64,000 nucleotides of DNA, from assembly GCA_963693365.1 (NCBI GenBank), contig CAVNZM010000003.1:9424001-9488000 (forward strand), read 5' to 3'. The notes under the pieces are model-generated. The model was not told where the DNA came from and did no database searches. It saw only the letters and a list, made by a program, of their open reading frames with translations. The translations under genes and the position numbers were made by a program. This document shows, one piece after another, positions 1-57,656 of this stretch. This DNA comes from Amoebidium appalachense. Lineage: Eukaryota > Ichthyosporea. Each line of letters begins with the position of its first letter. The stretch's first letter is position 1.

Positions 1-635
1 AGCACTATTTACAGACTCTTGCTCTGGGGCTGATTTCAATAAAATACATGAGGCACTCAAAAGCTAAACATCGCCTACTCTCAGAGTTTAGATAACAAAA
101 ATCTAGAAACACAGTTAAGCAAATAAAAAAATATTAGTTCCTATATTCTTAAGAAAAATAAACTCTTTGCCCACTAAATTAGTAAATGCAAAGGGAAAAA
201 TGGATATGGCTTTTTGAAAAAGCACCCATTTTAGGGGGTATTGGGGGATACAGCGTTCATCGCAATGGAATGTGGCCACTTTGCGGGTCTCTGACGGGCC
301 TGGAAACGGAGGAGTGCAGATCGGAATGCAAAAATGGAACCGGCTGGGTTGGACTAAGATTCGATCCAAGTATTGAATCCAAGTTGCCAGGTACCAGTAT
401 AGTCGACTCAGCGCTGTGAAAGAAACTTCGTTATACAAGTATACAAGTCACAACGGTTGTGTTTTCATAATATGTACACACAAATACACACGCACGCACG
501 CACACACACACAGAGAGATTGGCCGTGGAGCTGGTGTGGTTACATACATGTGCCATCCGGGGGGTTTAGAAAAGATGGTGAAGTTCAACGGTTGTTCCCA
601 AGGCCCTATTAGCTAACGGTTTGGGGCGGAGGGGG

Positions 636-669
<34 letters not shown>

Positions 670-3096
670 TGGCGCACACAATCTCACGTGTATATACACA
701 TACAAACAAGTATGTCCACGCTCTCACTCTGGAGTCAGGGGAGAGACAGAACACAGTCTGTGGTATCTACACCGTAAGTTACACAAATGCTCCGGCACCA
801 AGTGACTGCACCGACCACACGCTACTTTGCACGTACGCTACCAAAACACTGGGGCACAAGTCACACGCCCACTGTGACTCGCAGCACACGCGTGCACGTG
901 CACACACACCGCCCATGACACACGCGCGCACAAAGAGCACCATGGAGCAGCCTAAAACACAAGAACTTTTTCCGCACGACTTTTGTACAACTATGCTGAA
1001 CTTCGCTGGCAGATGGGGAGAAGAGATGAAGAGGTGCGCACCTACAAGCACTTACACAACACCGACGACACGCAACCATCTAGTGTTTACATAACACGGT
1101 AACGAAAACGTAAACAACCGCTCAGCTACGAACTACGCGATTGGCCAATTTGCCCGCCAAAACCAGCCTGTTACTATTTTCGGAACAGGCCTCTCATTTT
1201 TGATGCTATTTTCGGAAAAGCTGGAATCGGCGATCATTTCGGGTCAGGCTGGAGTAAGCCTGCCCCGGAACTCAGCTTCAGATCGTGACGCATACGTTTC
1301 CAGGCCCGTCAGAGTAGGAGGCCTTGGACCAAGGCCTTCCCCGTGAACCATCTTTCCCACAGAAACCACCACGCGAGGTGAGGCGTGAAAACGTGCACAG
1401 CTGTGCGTGTGTAGAGTCCGTACGTGTGGGTGTGCGTGTGCCACACCACACCTAAGAGCCACACGAGGGAGGGAACAGTGTCCTCCTACATATGTCCCTG
1501 GTTTCTCCCGGTTGATGAACCAACGTAATAAAGCTAGCCCAGCAGGCGGCCTTCGATACGTAAAACACTATTAACACTCGCACAACGTCACGTTGCAAAC
1601 ACATTGGGTGTATATACACAAGCGTCTTTATCATGACCTTGACGCAAACCTGAAAGTTACACACGTGCGCGTGCAAGAAAAAAAAGACAGCATGCACTTA
1701 CCTAGTCGCCACGTCAGAGTACGTAATGTACGTACAAGCGGGCGCACAATTTCACACCTTCCTGTTCATAGCCACCGTCGCGCCCGACGAAGTTCTTCAC
1801 ATATGCATGCAGTGACGCACACAGGTGTCACCGTTACCACCCCCTCTCCCCCCTCCCTCACTCCTTCATAAATCCTCTCCCCACCCCCCCCCCTCCCCTC
1901 CCTCCTTCCCCCGGCCCCAAAACAGCAAAATATTGAACGTTCGCCTGAGAGCCGCCCCCACAGCACCTTTGCAAACCATGTTTTTATAAGCTAGCAGTGT
2001 CTTTGGTATGAAATGCTCCGGAACCTTGACAACCAAGGGAAATTGCCACAATCATCGCTGAAGATCTAAAATACCCGAAGTATATACACTCAACGGTTTT
2101 TTTTACGTCTTTGCAGGAGTCGCTCATGGCCTAAGTGGCATACTTATGCACGGTAGGGCCCTTCGTGAATGTATATGTATGCATGTGTTTGCGTTTACAA
2201 ACGTATGAATCATCCCCCTGCACGTGCTCAGTATGTTTTGTGCATGCAAGTTGGCACGTGTGTGCAGATGCGACTTTGTTGTCTTAATTTGCACGCTAAG
2301 CTTTAAATGCACTCGTTGTGTGTATATATGGTGCATTTTGCCTCCTTGTGCATGTGTGTGGCCTTTGCACAATGTATACATGGTTGTGTGAATGTGTTTT
2401 GGGTTGTGTGCCGTTCGAGGTTGGTCAACAGTTGGGGCAGTCGCGCTTACTATAGTTCACAATTTATCGCACTTTTAGGTAATAGTTGGCCAAGGCAAAA
2501 TGAACGCTGAGCTTGCACATGGCTTGTTGTGATGACGAATGGAGAGAAGAGGGGGGGAGCATTACAGGTGAGTGCGTGGGGTATCATGGACAAATGAAGG
2601 ATCATCCGGTTGTGGCCGAGGATTGGAAAGGTCGGCAACCAACCAACAGCTGGCAAGAGAGGGAGGAGTGGGGAGACACGGGGGGAGGGGGGCCGCGAGG
2701 GGGGGGGGGGGGGGGGGGGGGTGGGGGGGAGGGGGGGGGGGGGGAAGAGAGGGGAAGGGGGGCACTACTATGGGGCGCGGCGGAAAGGCAACACGGATGT
2801 CGATAGTGTATGCAAACAACCCAAGAAGCTACGCTGGCTTGTTCAAGGTTGGATGCTTGGTTAGGGCTTCTGCCTATGCATGCAGCAACGAGCGTAGCAA
2901 CGTGGCCATTCTAGCCTCGTCTCTCGAACCACCAGGTTTATGCATCACAAGACGCTGCACCTAAACCCATGCAGCATGACTACGTGTTAGGTCTTTTGGT
3001 GGTGTTTCCATGAAATAGTAATCTATGTTTGAACATGTTATCCCAATTCTACCCTCCCCCCCCCCCCCCCCTCTCCCCCCCTTCCCACCTCCCCCC

Positions 3097-3201
<105 letters not shown>

Positions 3202-3758
3202 TGACAGATCCGATGCTTTGAAACGTTGCAACGGTTTGCGCGCAAGACCAGTGCTGTTTCCATGCTTGTGTTAGTACATACCTACGTCATCAGACTCTAA
3301 TCATTCCTTGTCAAATCATAGCTACTGTCTTGCGATATTACGGCCAATTGTTAAATACATGACTTCGCGCAAACTTTGAGCGACTGGCCAGCGTAACTTT
3401 CAAGTTTTTGAGGTCAAGTAATACATAATAGATAGTCCCTTACATGTACGAGCACATGTTTTGCTTGGTCTAGTGTACAAACGTAAACGCTGTCGACTTA
3501 GAGCTATTTTAGAAGGGCTTCCGTTCCATAAACAACTCTAATAGAGTTAGAGTTCCGAGTTATGAACGACCAAAAATCTCCTTTCCCGCCCAGCTTTTCT
3601 TTCTGCAAATATATGAGATTGAGCTTTATTAGGAGGTATATCATAACACTACAGAGCATAACGTAGATCCCTTTATCAGCAATATATGAACATTAGGAAG
3701 CTCCCTTGTGTCTAGTCAACAGTTTTCCAGCCTTTGCGTTGGTCTTTGCGCTTTGCAG

Positions 3759-3804
3759 GTGCCATCCAGGAACCATAGACAAGTTACAGCGCCCGCTTGA
3801 TGAG
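3759..3804 (+). other. Possible upstream coding exon (weak)
   Basis: A pyrimidine-rich acceptor ending TTTGCAG precedes 46 bases, followed by a GTATCC donor. One frame is open and reads CHPGTIDKLQRPLDE, entering with two carried bases and leaving in phase 0. That exit phase would join the first KIND exon at 5723 in frame. No homology is recognised, so it could be an upstream exon of the Spire-like gene, part of another transcript, or chance. Confidence 0.22.
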
Positions 3805-4130
3805 GTATCCCCCCCCCCCCCCCCCCCCCTTACCCTCCCTCCCCCTCCCTCACCTTTTCCCCGCCCCCCTTCCCTCACCCCCCCCCCCCGCCCGCCCCTC
3901 CCCCCTCCCCTCCTCCATCACGTGGGCAAATCCTCCCCGCCCCCTCCCCCCTCCCCCCTTCCCTTCCCCCCCTCCCCACCCGCCCCGTCTCCGTCCCTCC
4001 TTAGTTTCTCTCCCATCTCCCCCTCCCTCCACCCCATCCGTTCACCTCGTCGGCTGCTGACTAGCTTTTGAGAGTCAAAGTTCCGCCTTGTGAAGCGATG
4101 ACCGATCTTGAGGTAGAGTGTTTGTTTCAG

Positions 4131-4188
4131 GGGACCCTTTGTTTGGAGTTGCAGAGATCAGGAGTTCATGCATGGGTGGCCTCCAAAT
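4131..4188 (+). other. Possible upstream exon (weak)
   Basis: An acceptor ending GTTTCAG and a donor GTATCC flank 58 bases open in one frame (GTLCLELQRSGVHAWVASK). It leaves in phase 1, and joining it directly to 5723 creates a stop, so it cannot sit immediately before the KIND exon. It may be chance. Confidence 0.15.
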
Positions 4189-4987
4189 GTATCCCCCCTC
4201 CCCCCTCCCCACCCCCACCCCCTCCCCCCTTACCCCCCTTCACCCCCCCACCCACCCACCCACCACCCACCCACCCCACCCCCTGCCCCCCTCTCCTTCC
4301 CTTTCTTCTCCGTGCCCTTGAGTAAGGTCCTTGTGTGCCTTTCTGTCTTTGTACGTGTAGAGCATTCTACGCCCTACGCCCCCCTCACTGGCTTCCTCCT
4401 GACTCCTGCAGAGAACTAAAGTGTGTGTTTGTGTGTGGGGAAGGGGGGTGTGTGTGCGTGTGTGTGTGTGGGTAGGGGGGGAGGGGGGGAGGGGGGGAGG
4501 GGGGGAGGGGGGAGTGTCTGTGTATATCTGTGTGTTGTTGTTGTGGTGGTGGTGGGGGAGGCGGGGAGGGGCTAGGATACAACCTGTATTTTGGTACATA
4601 GAGGTGAATCTAGAATTCATGGGAAAGGGGTAGTTTTTGAAGATGGGGATAAGTTTTTTTCTTACGGGCCAGTTTCTGAGAGAACGAGTGAGATACATTC
4701 CACTGTTTTTTAACAGATTGTTGCAGGCAGTTACTTCATGTCGGCCCAGTCTCGGAAATCTACCGAAAATTCACGACGATTGTCGGCAGTTTGGGTGTGT
4801 TAATACCCCCCCCCCCCCCCCCCCCCCCCCCTGCACTCCACCTCCCCCCTGTCGGCTCTTAACACCCCCCGGCCCCCGCCCCCCGTTCCCTTACATGAAT
4901 GTACGTGCAATCACATATACAGACGATTGTACACCTCGAGCACTGGACAAGTACGTGCACACCTATGCACACACAAGTGCACGCCCG

Positions 4988-5072
<85 letters not shown>

Positions 5073-5361
5073 ACACCTCACGTCCCGAGCAAGTACCACG
5101 GTTGTCGATGTTGGCATTTTCCTTTATTACTAGCACCATTCCTCTTTCGGAATTAACCGGGGTCATCTAGAATTCCTCTTCTAGGGCATTTCACTCTAAG
5201 CAGCCCCCCCCCCCCCCTCCCCCCTGCCCCGTCCCCCCCACCCCCCCCGACCCTTTTGTGGCCTTCTACTTTCCCTTCACTGTTTTTTCAACCACACCAA
5301 TCAGTAGTTTCGCCCGCACAAGCCAAGCCTCCCCTAAAAAGGGAGGGGGGAGGGTGTGTGG

Positions 5362-5392
<31 letters not shown>

Positions 5393-5665
5393 GGGGGGGG
5401 GGGGAGGAAGCAGGGAGGGAGGGAGGGAGGGAGATAGAGAGGGAGAGAGGGAATGAGAGAGAGAGAAGGGGGCGGGGATCGGGGGAGGGGGGTGAGGAGG
5501 GGAGGGGGAAGAGAGAGAATGAGTGAGTGAGTGAGAGAGAGAGGGGGGGGGGGGGGGGAAGGGAGGGGGCGGGGGGAAAGGGGGGGGGGGGGGGAAGAGA
5601 GAGAGAGAGAGAGGGAGGGAGGGAGGGAGGGAGGGAGGGAGGGAGGGAGAGGAGAAGAAGAAAAG

Positions 5666-30657
<24,992 letters not shown>

Positions 30658-31082
30658 TTTCTCCCAATCCAGAAAAGATGTTAAATTATGGCAAGACGGT
30701 ATACCGTGAGTCCGCAAACGAGTGAAGGGTTCAACGGTCTATGAAAGTGTAAAAGCATGTTACGTAAATAGTCTAAAATGCGATGACCCCTTCATGGCGT
30801 CATCACAGGTCCATCTGACATAAGATTCAGCAGTAAGTGGAGTGATGATATTCGTTCCAATAGAAGGTAAGGCTAGAGGGTTTTTGGCATGTGGGCCAGA
30901 GGTTTTGTTGTTGTTGTTGTTAAGGGAGGGAGGGGAGAGGGGGCGGAGGAGGGGGGGACGGGGGGGGGGGGGGGGGGGGGGGGGAAGGGGGGGAGGGGGA
31001 GCAGGCGGGGTTCCCATGCGTGTGTACGTGGGCGCAAACTATATGGCATGTGTGTGTGTGTCACTCGGGGGGATGCATATGT

Positions 31083-31114
<32 letters not shown>

Positions 31115-31191
31115 GGGGGGGGGGGGGGGGGGGGGGGGAAGGGGGGGGGAGCAGAGTACATTCGTGTGTGTACGTGTGTGTACGTGTGTGT

Positions 31192-31226
<35 letters not shown>

Positions 31227-31350
31227 TGTTTGTGTGTGTGCGCGTGCGCGCGCACGCGTATGCTTGTGTATTAGATATACACGGTGGCCATGCGAAGCCT
31301 GCTTGTGTGTGTCTGTGTGTATGGGTGGGTGGTGGGGGAGGGAGGCGCCC

Positions 31351-31386
<36 letters not shown>

Positions 31387-31841
31387 GGGGGGGGGGGGGG
31401 GGGGGTTATCGAAGCCTAGAGCACGTGTTCATTGCCTCAACCAGGTTTTTAATCAGAGTTCGAGATCAAATTCATACATTAACCCACGGTCCTAGAACTT
31501 TTGGTTGGGTACACACAGACTAAAAACATAATCATAAACCCATATGAAGTAAAATACGAATTATATACACACTAATCTTAAGGGAGTGGACGAAAACCAA
31601 CCAACCTAGCCAATGTACATATCCAGTTAGTACCGACCCTCATGCCGAAAATGCTAGAAGCACCTAATTTTTTATTTATTTTTATTTTATTTTTATTTTA
31701 TTATTATTTTATTTTTATTTTTATTTTTTTTTGGGGGGGGGGGGAGGGGGGGGAGGAGGAGGGGGGGGGAGGGGGGAGGGAGGGGGAGATTGGGGTGGGA
31801 TTTTTGTGTTGCCGCTGTGCCAAGTGGGGGAATGTGTGTGT

Positions 31842-31929
<88 letters not shown>

Positions 31930-31945
31930 TCGTGCGTGCCTGTGT

Positions 31946-32014
<69 letters not shown>

Positions 32015-32137
32015 GGGGGGGGGGGAAGGGGGGAAGACAAAAACAGAGGCAGGTGAGCAAGGGATAGCCCGGAACCTTTTGGAGCCATACATGTATGCAC
32101 ATTCCCCCCCCCTCCCCCCCCCCCCCCCCCCCCCCCC

Positions 32138-32180
<43 letters not shown>

Positions 32181-32357
32181 AAAAAAGAGAGAGAGCGAGA
32201 GAGACAGAGAGAAAAGAAAATTAAGAGATAAGCTATATAGCTATACACATACATACGAGATGACTAAATGTCCTAATATGAGGCATAGGGGGCACATTCA
32301 AAACAACCCCACCACAGGGGGGGTACCTAACCGCAATTTCCCAAAAATTCACACGCT
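30658..32357. other. Spacer between the ATPase 3' end and the J-protein 5' end
   Basis: Both genes are on the minus strand, so this holds the ATPase terminator and the J-protein promoter. I see G-runs (30,958-31,005; 31,083-31,150; 31,353-31,405), (GT)n at 31,840-32,010 and a poly-C/poly-A run at 32,105-32,187. There is no clear TATA box or AATAAA signal. Confidence 0.6.
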
Positions 32358-53894
<21,537 letters not shown>

Positions 53895-54258
53895 GACGCA
53901 GACTAGCCACTCGCAGTCTCTTCAACCACTCGAGAGCAAATTCCCGAAGTTCCCTTCCCCATAACCCACAACCGAACGAAACATGTGCTATATTAGCAAG
54001 ATTTCAGTTGGTTTTCTTGCCTAAAATCTATAACCCTGCGTTTCCAGTGATTATGCGTTCCAGTGTGATGAAAGCTGCGTTTCCAGTGATTATGCGTTCC
54101 AGTGTGATGAAAGTGCGTTCCAGTGTGATGAAAGTATGGTCATGTGATCATGGTCAGCCGCAAAGTTTTCTTTTTTGTGTGTGTGTGCGTTGTGGCGTGG
54201 TGTCACTACCGGTGGCCGGAGTGGCCAGATTACGTAATTGCTATAAACGATCTAGTGG
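53895..54258. other. Upstream region of the ATPase gene with a 39-bp tandem repeat
   Basis: This lies upstream of the proposed ATPase start codon. A 39-bp unit (CTGCGTTTCCAGTGATTATG...) is present two and a half times (54036-54134). No TATA box is clear. The region ends at the large palindrome, so promoter function may be separated from, or influenced by, that structure. Confidence 0.6.
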
Positions 54259-54645
54259 TTGGGATATTCGGGTTGGTTGTAAGGTTTTCAGGTCGGGCCG
54301 AAGGCCCTAACGGGCCGCAGGCCCGTTTATTGGGCCGCCAGGCCCTAGCCCGCTAGGCCGCTAGGCCCGGGGCCCCGGGGACCGGGGGCCCGACCCGGCC
54401 CGCGAGCCACCCCCGGCCCGGCCCGCGGGGCCCGGCGCCGGGGTTAGCAGTGACTGCTAACCCCGGCGCCGGGCCCCGCGGGCCGGGCCGGGGGTGGCTC
54501 GCGGGCCGGGTCGGGCCCCCGGTCCCCGGGGCCCCGGGCCTAGCGGCCTAGCGGCCTAGGGCCTGGCGGCCCAATAAACGGGCCTGCGGCCCGTTAGGGC
54601 CTTCGGCCCGACCTGAAAACCTTACAACCAACCCGAATATCCCAA
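54259..54645. repeat. 387-bp near-perfect GC-rich palindrome
   Basis: The arms (193 bp each) are symmetric about G54452 (GTTAGCAGTGACTGCTAAC) with a single mismatch that I found. Each arm also contains smaller self-complementary blocks such as GGGCCGAAGGCCC, ACGGGCCGCAGGCCCGT and CCCGGGGCCCCGGGG. The outer 50 bp of each arm is AT-richer (GATATTCGGGTTGGTTGTAA). It would fold into a very stable hairpin or cruciform. It abuts the left 89-bp inverted repeat. Confidence 0.9.
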
Positions 54646-54647
54646 TA

Positions 54648-54736
54648 TTGCTTCATTCTGATTGGTTGTCACACCGCGGGATTTCCCGATTGTTCTTCCA
54701 ATGACATTTTCTATCACTATCGACAGTTCTCCAATA
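54648..54736 (+). repeat. Left 89-bp inverted repeat
   Basis: It begins TTGCTTCATTCTGATTGG and ends GACAGTTCTCCAATA. Its reverse complement occurs at 61014-61102 without a mismatch that I can see. Similarity stops abruptly on both sides, as for the terminal inverted repeats of an element. Confidence 0.9.
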
Positions 54737-55300
54737 TTAGAACAGAAAACGGTTTATACCCAGATGGCCAGATGGCCAGATCAAATTCAGTCTGTGAGCA
54801 GGGGGGGGGGATCCACCTGAAGTCAAAACAATCTGGCCATCTGGCCATGTGGCCATAGAATAGATTAGCATGTAAGGCACTGGCTGCCACCACTGGGGGC
54901 CGTGGTTCCGGCAGGAGGGGGGGCACACGTGCAAGGGAGGCAGGGGGTCGGGGGAGGCACACGTGCACAGGAGGCTGGGGAGAGTGGGGGAACCATGGTT
55001 GTGTGATACTATCTATCCCCCATGTATGGCTGAGTTAAGACCATTTGTTCATGTAGCACGATCTTCTAGCATGCACGTGTTGGAATGCCACCACTGGGGG
55101 GCCTGGTTCCGGGAGGCAGGGGGGCTGGGGGGGGCACCCAGTGTGTGGGTGTGCATGTGGCAGGGGAGCAGGGGGGCAGGGGGGCAGGGGGGCAGGGGGG
55201 CAGGGGGGCAGGGGGGCAGGGGAGACTGGCATGCCACTCACGGGGAGGATAGTGTATGTTGGCACGTGTGGGTGTGTGGGTGATAAAGGCAGAAGCCACA
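54737..55300. other. Left non-coding segment of the bounded module
   Basis: It contains a hairpin of CCAGATGGCCAGAT with its inverse near 54,830, two related blocks beginning TGCCACCACTGGGGG (54,885 and 55,087), several CACGTG motifs, and a run of about eight GGGGGGCAG units (55,160-55,220) that could form G-quadruplexes. No gene is seen. Confidence 0.65.
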
Positions 55301-55814
55301 ACACGTGTGGTGTCTAAACAGCCTATAGGCATGCTCCGTGTGCAGGCACCAATTTCTACCCTCTTCTGGTTGGTGCCAAGAGGCAGCGCCCTACACGTGT
55401 GGTGTCTAAACAGCCTATAGGCATGCTCCGTGTGCAGGCACCAATTTCTACCCTCTTCTGGTTGGTGCCAAGAGGCAGCGCCCTACACGTGTGGTGTCTA
55501 AACAGCCTATAGGCATGCTCCGTGTGCAGGCACCAATTTCTACCCTCTTCTGGTTGGTGCCAAGAGGCAGCGCCCTACACGTGTGGTGTCTAAACAGCCT
55601 ATAGGCATGCTCCGTGTGCAGGCACCAATTTCTACCCTCTTCTGGTTGGTGCCAAGAGGCAGCGCCCTACACGTGTGGTGTCTAAACAGCCTATAGGCAT
55701 GCTCCGTGTGCAGGCACCAATTTCTACCCTCTTCTGGTTGGTGCCAAGAGGCAGCGCCCTACACGTGTGGTGTCTAAACAGCCTATAGGCATGCTCCGTG
55801 TGCAGGCACCAATT
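55301..55814. repeat. 92-bp tandem repeat, 5.6 copies
   Basis: Units start at 55301, 55393, 55485, 55577, 55669 and 55761 (partial), and the copies look identical. Each unit carries CACGTG at its start, a GCATGC palindrome, and an internal stem GGCACCAA...TTGGTGCC. The array lies upstream of the TATA box at 56005. Confidence 0.95.
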
Positions 55815-56004
55815 TGTTGTGCCTTCCTTTTTTGGTTAGATCTATACCCGGCCAATGGTTAGCAGCCACGGGTTTGTTTTCATCAAGCTTAGACGTGATA
55901 CTTTGCCAACCATCAAGGCCGTTTGAGTGACAATGACCGTTGATTGGAGAGATCTATCCCATTGAGCCTTGGCACAATGATTGCTGTAAGCTGCTTTGTA
56001 CCGT

Positions 56005-56016
56005 GGCATATAAAAG
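56005..56016 (+). promoter_or_regulatory. TATA element of the 381-aa gene
   Basis: GGCATATAAAAG lies 96 bases before the ATG at 56112. The same 12 bases, on the other strand, precede the convergent gene (59852-59863). CCAAT-type sequence (GCCAATGG) lies near 55,852. Confidence 0.75.
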
Positions 56017-56111
56017 CAGCACACACGGTCACATTCACTCATTTCAACACTGACACTCAATAGTAAAAGGCGACACACAACAAACTTGTTTTTCAAACAC
56101 TCACACGAAAC

Positions 56112-57257
56112 ATGGATTCTTGGAAAGAGGAGCTTCAACAGCTGCAGAAGCGCTTTGATTTTCTGTACACGGACCATTCGTCTCGCTTAACGGCCCTGCA
56201 CACCGACGTCACCAGCCTCCGCACCGACCTCACCAGCCTCCGCAGTCAAGTGACCAATGAGAATGCTGCGCGTACCCCCCGACCCCCCCAACCCCAGCCC
56301 TCTGATGTAGAGGCACGACTGAGGGCAGCCGAAGAGCAGATCAAGACCCTGCAGGCCGAGCTTGCCAGCCTGCAACGGGCTGCAGCACCCCACCGGGATG
56401 GCCAGGTGGCCTATGAAAACTACATTTTCAGTGGCCCTTGCAAGACTACCCCTGTGGCCATGACCGCCCCTGTGACTGCCCCCACCCCTGCCGCCAAGAC
56501 CGCCCCTGTGACTGCCCCCACCCCTGCCGCCAAGACCGCCCCTGTGACTGCCCCCACCCCTGCCGCCAAGACCGCCCCTGTGACTGCCCCCACCCCTGCC
56601 GCCAAGACCGCCCCTGCCAAGACCACCCCTACCACCAAGACCACTCCTGCCAAGACCACCCCTACCACCAAGACCACTCCTGCCAAGACCACCCCTACCA
56701 CCAAGACCACTCCTGCCAAGACCACCCCTGCCGCTAAGCCCAGGCCCAAGCACACCAAAACACCTGAGACTTCGTTGCATGACCATACGATGGACCTCGA
56801 TGCACAGCTAACTAGTGTGAGGGGGGAGCTCCAGAATGCTCGAGAGCGTGTCAAAGAGGCAAAGGCGGCTGAAGATGAAATGGCGGAGGGCCTGGCCATT
56901 GCTGCTGTGTGTGCAGCCCAAAACACCATAAAAAGCATCCGAAGGAAGATTCTGCGACGGGAGAAGAACTTGAAGGCATACACAGGTGGTAATGAGTCTG
57001 TCTCTTCACCTGCCTCACCCGCCAAACACGTCCATGATCAATGCGATTGGGACTCAGATGAAGCATTCAACCCCAAGCGGCTCAAACGACGGGCAAATCA
57101 GGTACTCGATGATATGACAGATGACGAATCTGCGTCTGATCGTGAGTCGGTCGTGTATGACCGCAAACCTGAACCCAAACATAAACAAACTGAAGAAATT
57201 CCCCTCATTGATCTTGACCAGGAAGAGTTTGACCAGTATGAGCATGAGATGTACTGA
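56112..57257 (+). CDS. Intronless 381-aa coiled-coil, repeat-rich protein of unknown function
   Basis: I do not recognise the family. Residues 1-95 form coiled coil with heptads such as LHTDVTSLRTDLTSLRSQV. Residues about 115-215 are tandem repeats: four of a 12-residue unit (TAPVTAPTPAAK) and about three of an 11-residue unit (TTPTTKTTPAK), seen as 36-bp and 33-bp DNA repeats. A second helical region (about 230-295) is followed by a bipartite-like basic stretch (PKRLKRR) and an acidic C-terminus (LIDLDQEEFDQYEHEMY). ATG 56112 follows a TATA box by 96 bases. A possible ATTAAA signal lies at 57446. The lack of introns contrasts with the three host genes. A nuclear or virion-like structural protein is possible but unproven. 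It converges on the gene at 59767-59003. Confidence 0.75.
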   Translation: MDSWKEELQQLQKRFDFLYTDHSSRLTALHTDVTSLRTDLTSLRSQVTNENAARTPRPPQPQPSDVEARLRAAEEQIKTLQAELASLQRAAAPHRDGQVAYENYIFSGPCKTTPVAMTAPVTAPTPAAKTAPVTAPTPAAKTAPVTAPTPAAKTAPVTAPTPAAKTAPAKTTPTTKTTPAKTTPTTKTTPAKTTPTTKTTPAKTTPAAKPRPKHTKTPETSLHDHTMDLDAQLTSVRGELQNARERVKEAKAAEDEMAEGLAIAAVCAAQNTIKSIRRKILRREKNLKAYTGGNESVSSPASPAKHVHDQCDWDSDEAFNPKRLKRRANQVLDDMTDDESASDRESVVYDRKPEPKHKQTEEIPLIDLDQEEFDQYEHEMY

Positions 57258-57656
57258 TTTGATTGGTCGACTAAGTGGCATTCTCTTTTGATTTGTATTT
57301 GAATTGATCGGTCTTGATTTATTTGTTTCTTTTCTCTTTTAGTTTGTATTTGAATATACTCGGTCCAAGTTGATTTGTTCTTTGTAATCTGACTAGACTA
57401 TCATGTACGTACTTACTCTTTTTCTATACAATCACTTGTGTTCATATTAAAGGATTCTGTGTACGTGGACCGCGGAAACATACACCATTTTTTGCAGTGC
57501 TTCATGCTATAAAATAACCATGAGAGACACAAACAAATACACTAAGTGTGTACACGTCTACCCATAGGCCCAAGTGTTGACATGTCTGCCCACAGTTCCC
57601 TAAGGCTTAAAGCACACATCTGCCTGTATGCCATAAACTTTACTTTCACCACAAGA
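57258..57656. other. 3' flank of the 381-aa gene
   Basis: AT-rich DNA with a degenerate duplication of TTTGTATTTGAAT (57,292 and 57,343) and an ATTAAA at 57446-57451. No ORF is seen. Confidence 0.6.

Noticed and set aside
54717-55332. Minus-strand Pro-rich ORFs over the GGGGGGCAG repeats
   Set aside because: They are repeat translations (PCPPAPLPP) in several frames.
55301-55814. CRISPR-like array
   Set aside because: The 92-bp units are contiguous direct copies without variable spacers, and the context is eukaryotic.
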